Below, in pieces: positions 5,457 through 6,333 of a stretch of DNA of 6,333 nt (positions are counted from its first letter, which is position 1; each line of letters begins with the position of its first letter). The DNA lies in contig JAEORY010000239.1 in the NCBI GenBank assembly GCA_016840645.1, forward strand, positions 1 through 6,333, in the 5' to 3' direction. The notes beneath the pieces are model-generated. The model was given only the letters and a program-made list of their open reading frames with translations, was not told the DNA's origin and searched no databases. The translations under genes and the position numbers were made by a program. The DNA comes from Candidatus Borrarchaeota archaeon. GTDB lineage: Archaea > Asgardarchaeota > Sifarchaeia > Borrarchaeales > Borrarchaeaceae.

Positions 5457-6328
5457 CTCCCTCGTATCTCCTCACATAAATTAATGGCAAACCTCGTATC
5501 TTCCAATCTAAATCCCTCACCTTTCAGTATGTTTTTGTAACTCTCAGTGTGTAAATTCATAAACTGATTAGATAGATTATACTCAGTATTGTTTATGGTC
5601 ATTATTCGCTTTGGCTTTCCACCATCTATACGAAGACTAAAAGAAATTCTTCCTATCGATTCACCTTGCATTCTAAATCTACCCCAAACATAACGTTCCT
5701 TCATATCCATTATATTTAAATCACTAAAAGAAGAGCCACTACCAAACAGCCAACCAATAAGATCAAATAAGTGGACACCGATGTTTGTCGCCACACCACC
5801 TGATTTTCTTACATCTCCTTTCCAACTGTAATCATACCATTTTCCTCTGGGCGTGGAATAAATAATTTCCACCCAATACTCATTGTGGGAACACAGGATC
5901 TTTTCTCTCAATTCCTTTAGACTCGGATCATGTCTCAATTGTAGAATGCAATTAATTTGCCGCCCTGTTTCATCTTCTATTTCTTTCAGGGCATCAATAT
6001 TCCGAGTGTTCAATACCAAAGGTTTTTCACAAATAGCATCCGCCCCTAATCTCAAAGCCAACCGACAATGGGCATCATGAAGGTAATTAGGAGAGCAAAT
6101 GCTTATGTAATCAACCCCTTTATCATTTCTTCTTAGTTTCTCCAGGTGACGATCAAAAAGTTCTATCTCTGTGAAAAATTCACACTCAGGAAAATAGCTA
6201 TCTATTACACCAACAGAATCATGCGGATCTACAGCTGCTACCAACTCACCACCCACATCTTTGATGGCTTTCATGTGACGTGGGGCAATGTATCCTGCCG
6301 CCCCTATTAATGCAAATCTTGGTTTCAA
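5453..6328 (-). CDS. wbpB: UDP-GlcNAc-uronate 3-dehydrogenase, WbpB/WlbA-like (Gfo/Idh/MocA family)
   Basis: This 291-residue protein closely follows the WbpB/WlbA pattern I remember. It has F-A-L-I-G-A-A-G-Y-I-A-P-R-H-M at 5-19 (NAD-binding Rossmann loop), Y-I-S-I-C-S-P-N-Y-L-H (74-84), E-K-P at 101-103 with catalytic-type K102, I-L-Q-L-R-H (128-133), Y-S-T-P-R-G-K-W-Y (157-165), and S-G-G-V-A-T-N-I-G-V-H-x-x-D (176-189) with H186. In that family the enzyme oxidises C3'' of UDP-GlcNAc-uronate with NAD+, ahead of an aminotransferase and an acetyltransferase, to build di-N-acetylated uronic acids for O-antigen. It appears about 20-25 residues shorter at the C-terminus than bacterial WbpB (recalled as near 316). 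The start is TTG at 6328-6326: an in-frame TAA lies directly before it, and the protein then aligns with WbpB from residue 1. The stop overlaps the acetyltransferase start. Aminotransferase partners are not in the window. Confidence 0.88.
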   Translation of the reverse strand: MKPRFALIGAAGYIAPRHMKAIKDVGGELVAAVDPHDSVGVIDSYFPECEFFTEIELFDRHLEKLRRNDKGVDYISICSPNYLHDAHCRLALRLGADAICEKPLVLNTRNIDALKEIEDETGRQINCILQLRHDPSLKELREKILCSHNEYWVEIIYSTPRGKWYDYSWKGDVRKSGGVATNIGVHLFDLIGWLFGSGSSFSDLNIMDMKERYVWGRFRMQGESIGRISFSLRIDGGKPKRIMTINNTEYNLSNQFMNLHTESYKNILKGEGFRLEDTRFAINLCEEIRGR

Positions 6329-6333
6329 TTAAA

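Overview
The window reads as part of a tailed-phage (Caudoviricetes) genome or an integrated prophage from a moderately AT-rich bacterial background. Every gene I can support is on the minus strand, and all are tightly packed. They have four-base ATGA overlaps, gaps of 0 to 36 bases, and Shine-Dalgarno sites placed inside upstream genes. The one larger gap is about 120 bases, at 2287-2405. No rRNA, tRNA, CRISPR array, integrase, attachment site or insertion sequence is visible. The plus-strand reading frames look like shadows of the minus-strand genes.

In transcription order (right to left) the window opens with two sugar genes. The first (5453-6328) closely resembles WbpB/WlbA, the NAD-dependent UDP-GlcNAc-uronate 3-dehydrogenase of Gram-negative O-antigen pathways. 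It starts at a TTG codon. The second (4482-5456) is a two-module GNAT acetyltransferase of WecD-like layout. A DUF4055-type portal protein follows 36 bases later (3030-4445).

Next comes a run of very small phage genes. A 36-residue Lys/Gly-rich protein (2917-3027) sits behind a full-length Shine-Dalgarno match. It is followed by a coiled-coil protein (2621-2890) and a frame-disrupted ORF (2406-2624). After the gap come an FmdB-type zinc ribbon (2098-2286), an unrecognised 130-residue protein with an HExxE motif (1674-2066), and two more small CxxC proteins (1448-1657 and 1285-1446). The window ends inside an SPP1 gp7/Mu gpF-like head morphogenesis (minor capsid) protein that runs off the left edge (1-1288).

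Taken together this is a head-assembly module (portal plus minor head protein) carrying a cluster of miniature zinc-binding and unknown proteins, with a nucleotide-sugar cassette directly upstream of the portal gene. The host is not identified. WbpB-like chemistry is known mainly from surface polysaccharides of Gram-negative bacteria, so a Gram-negative host is a reasonable inference only. The points most worth following up are the sugar cassette inside the structural operon, the unlisted 36-residue gene, the twice-frameshifted ORF whose total length is still a multiple of three, and the cluster of three different mini zinc ribbons.
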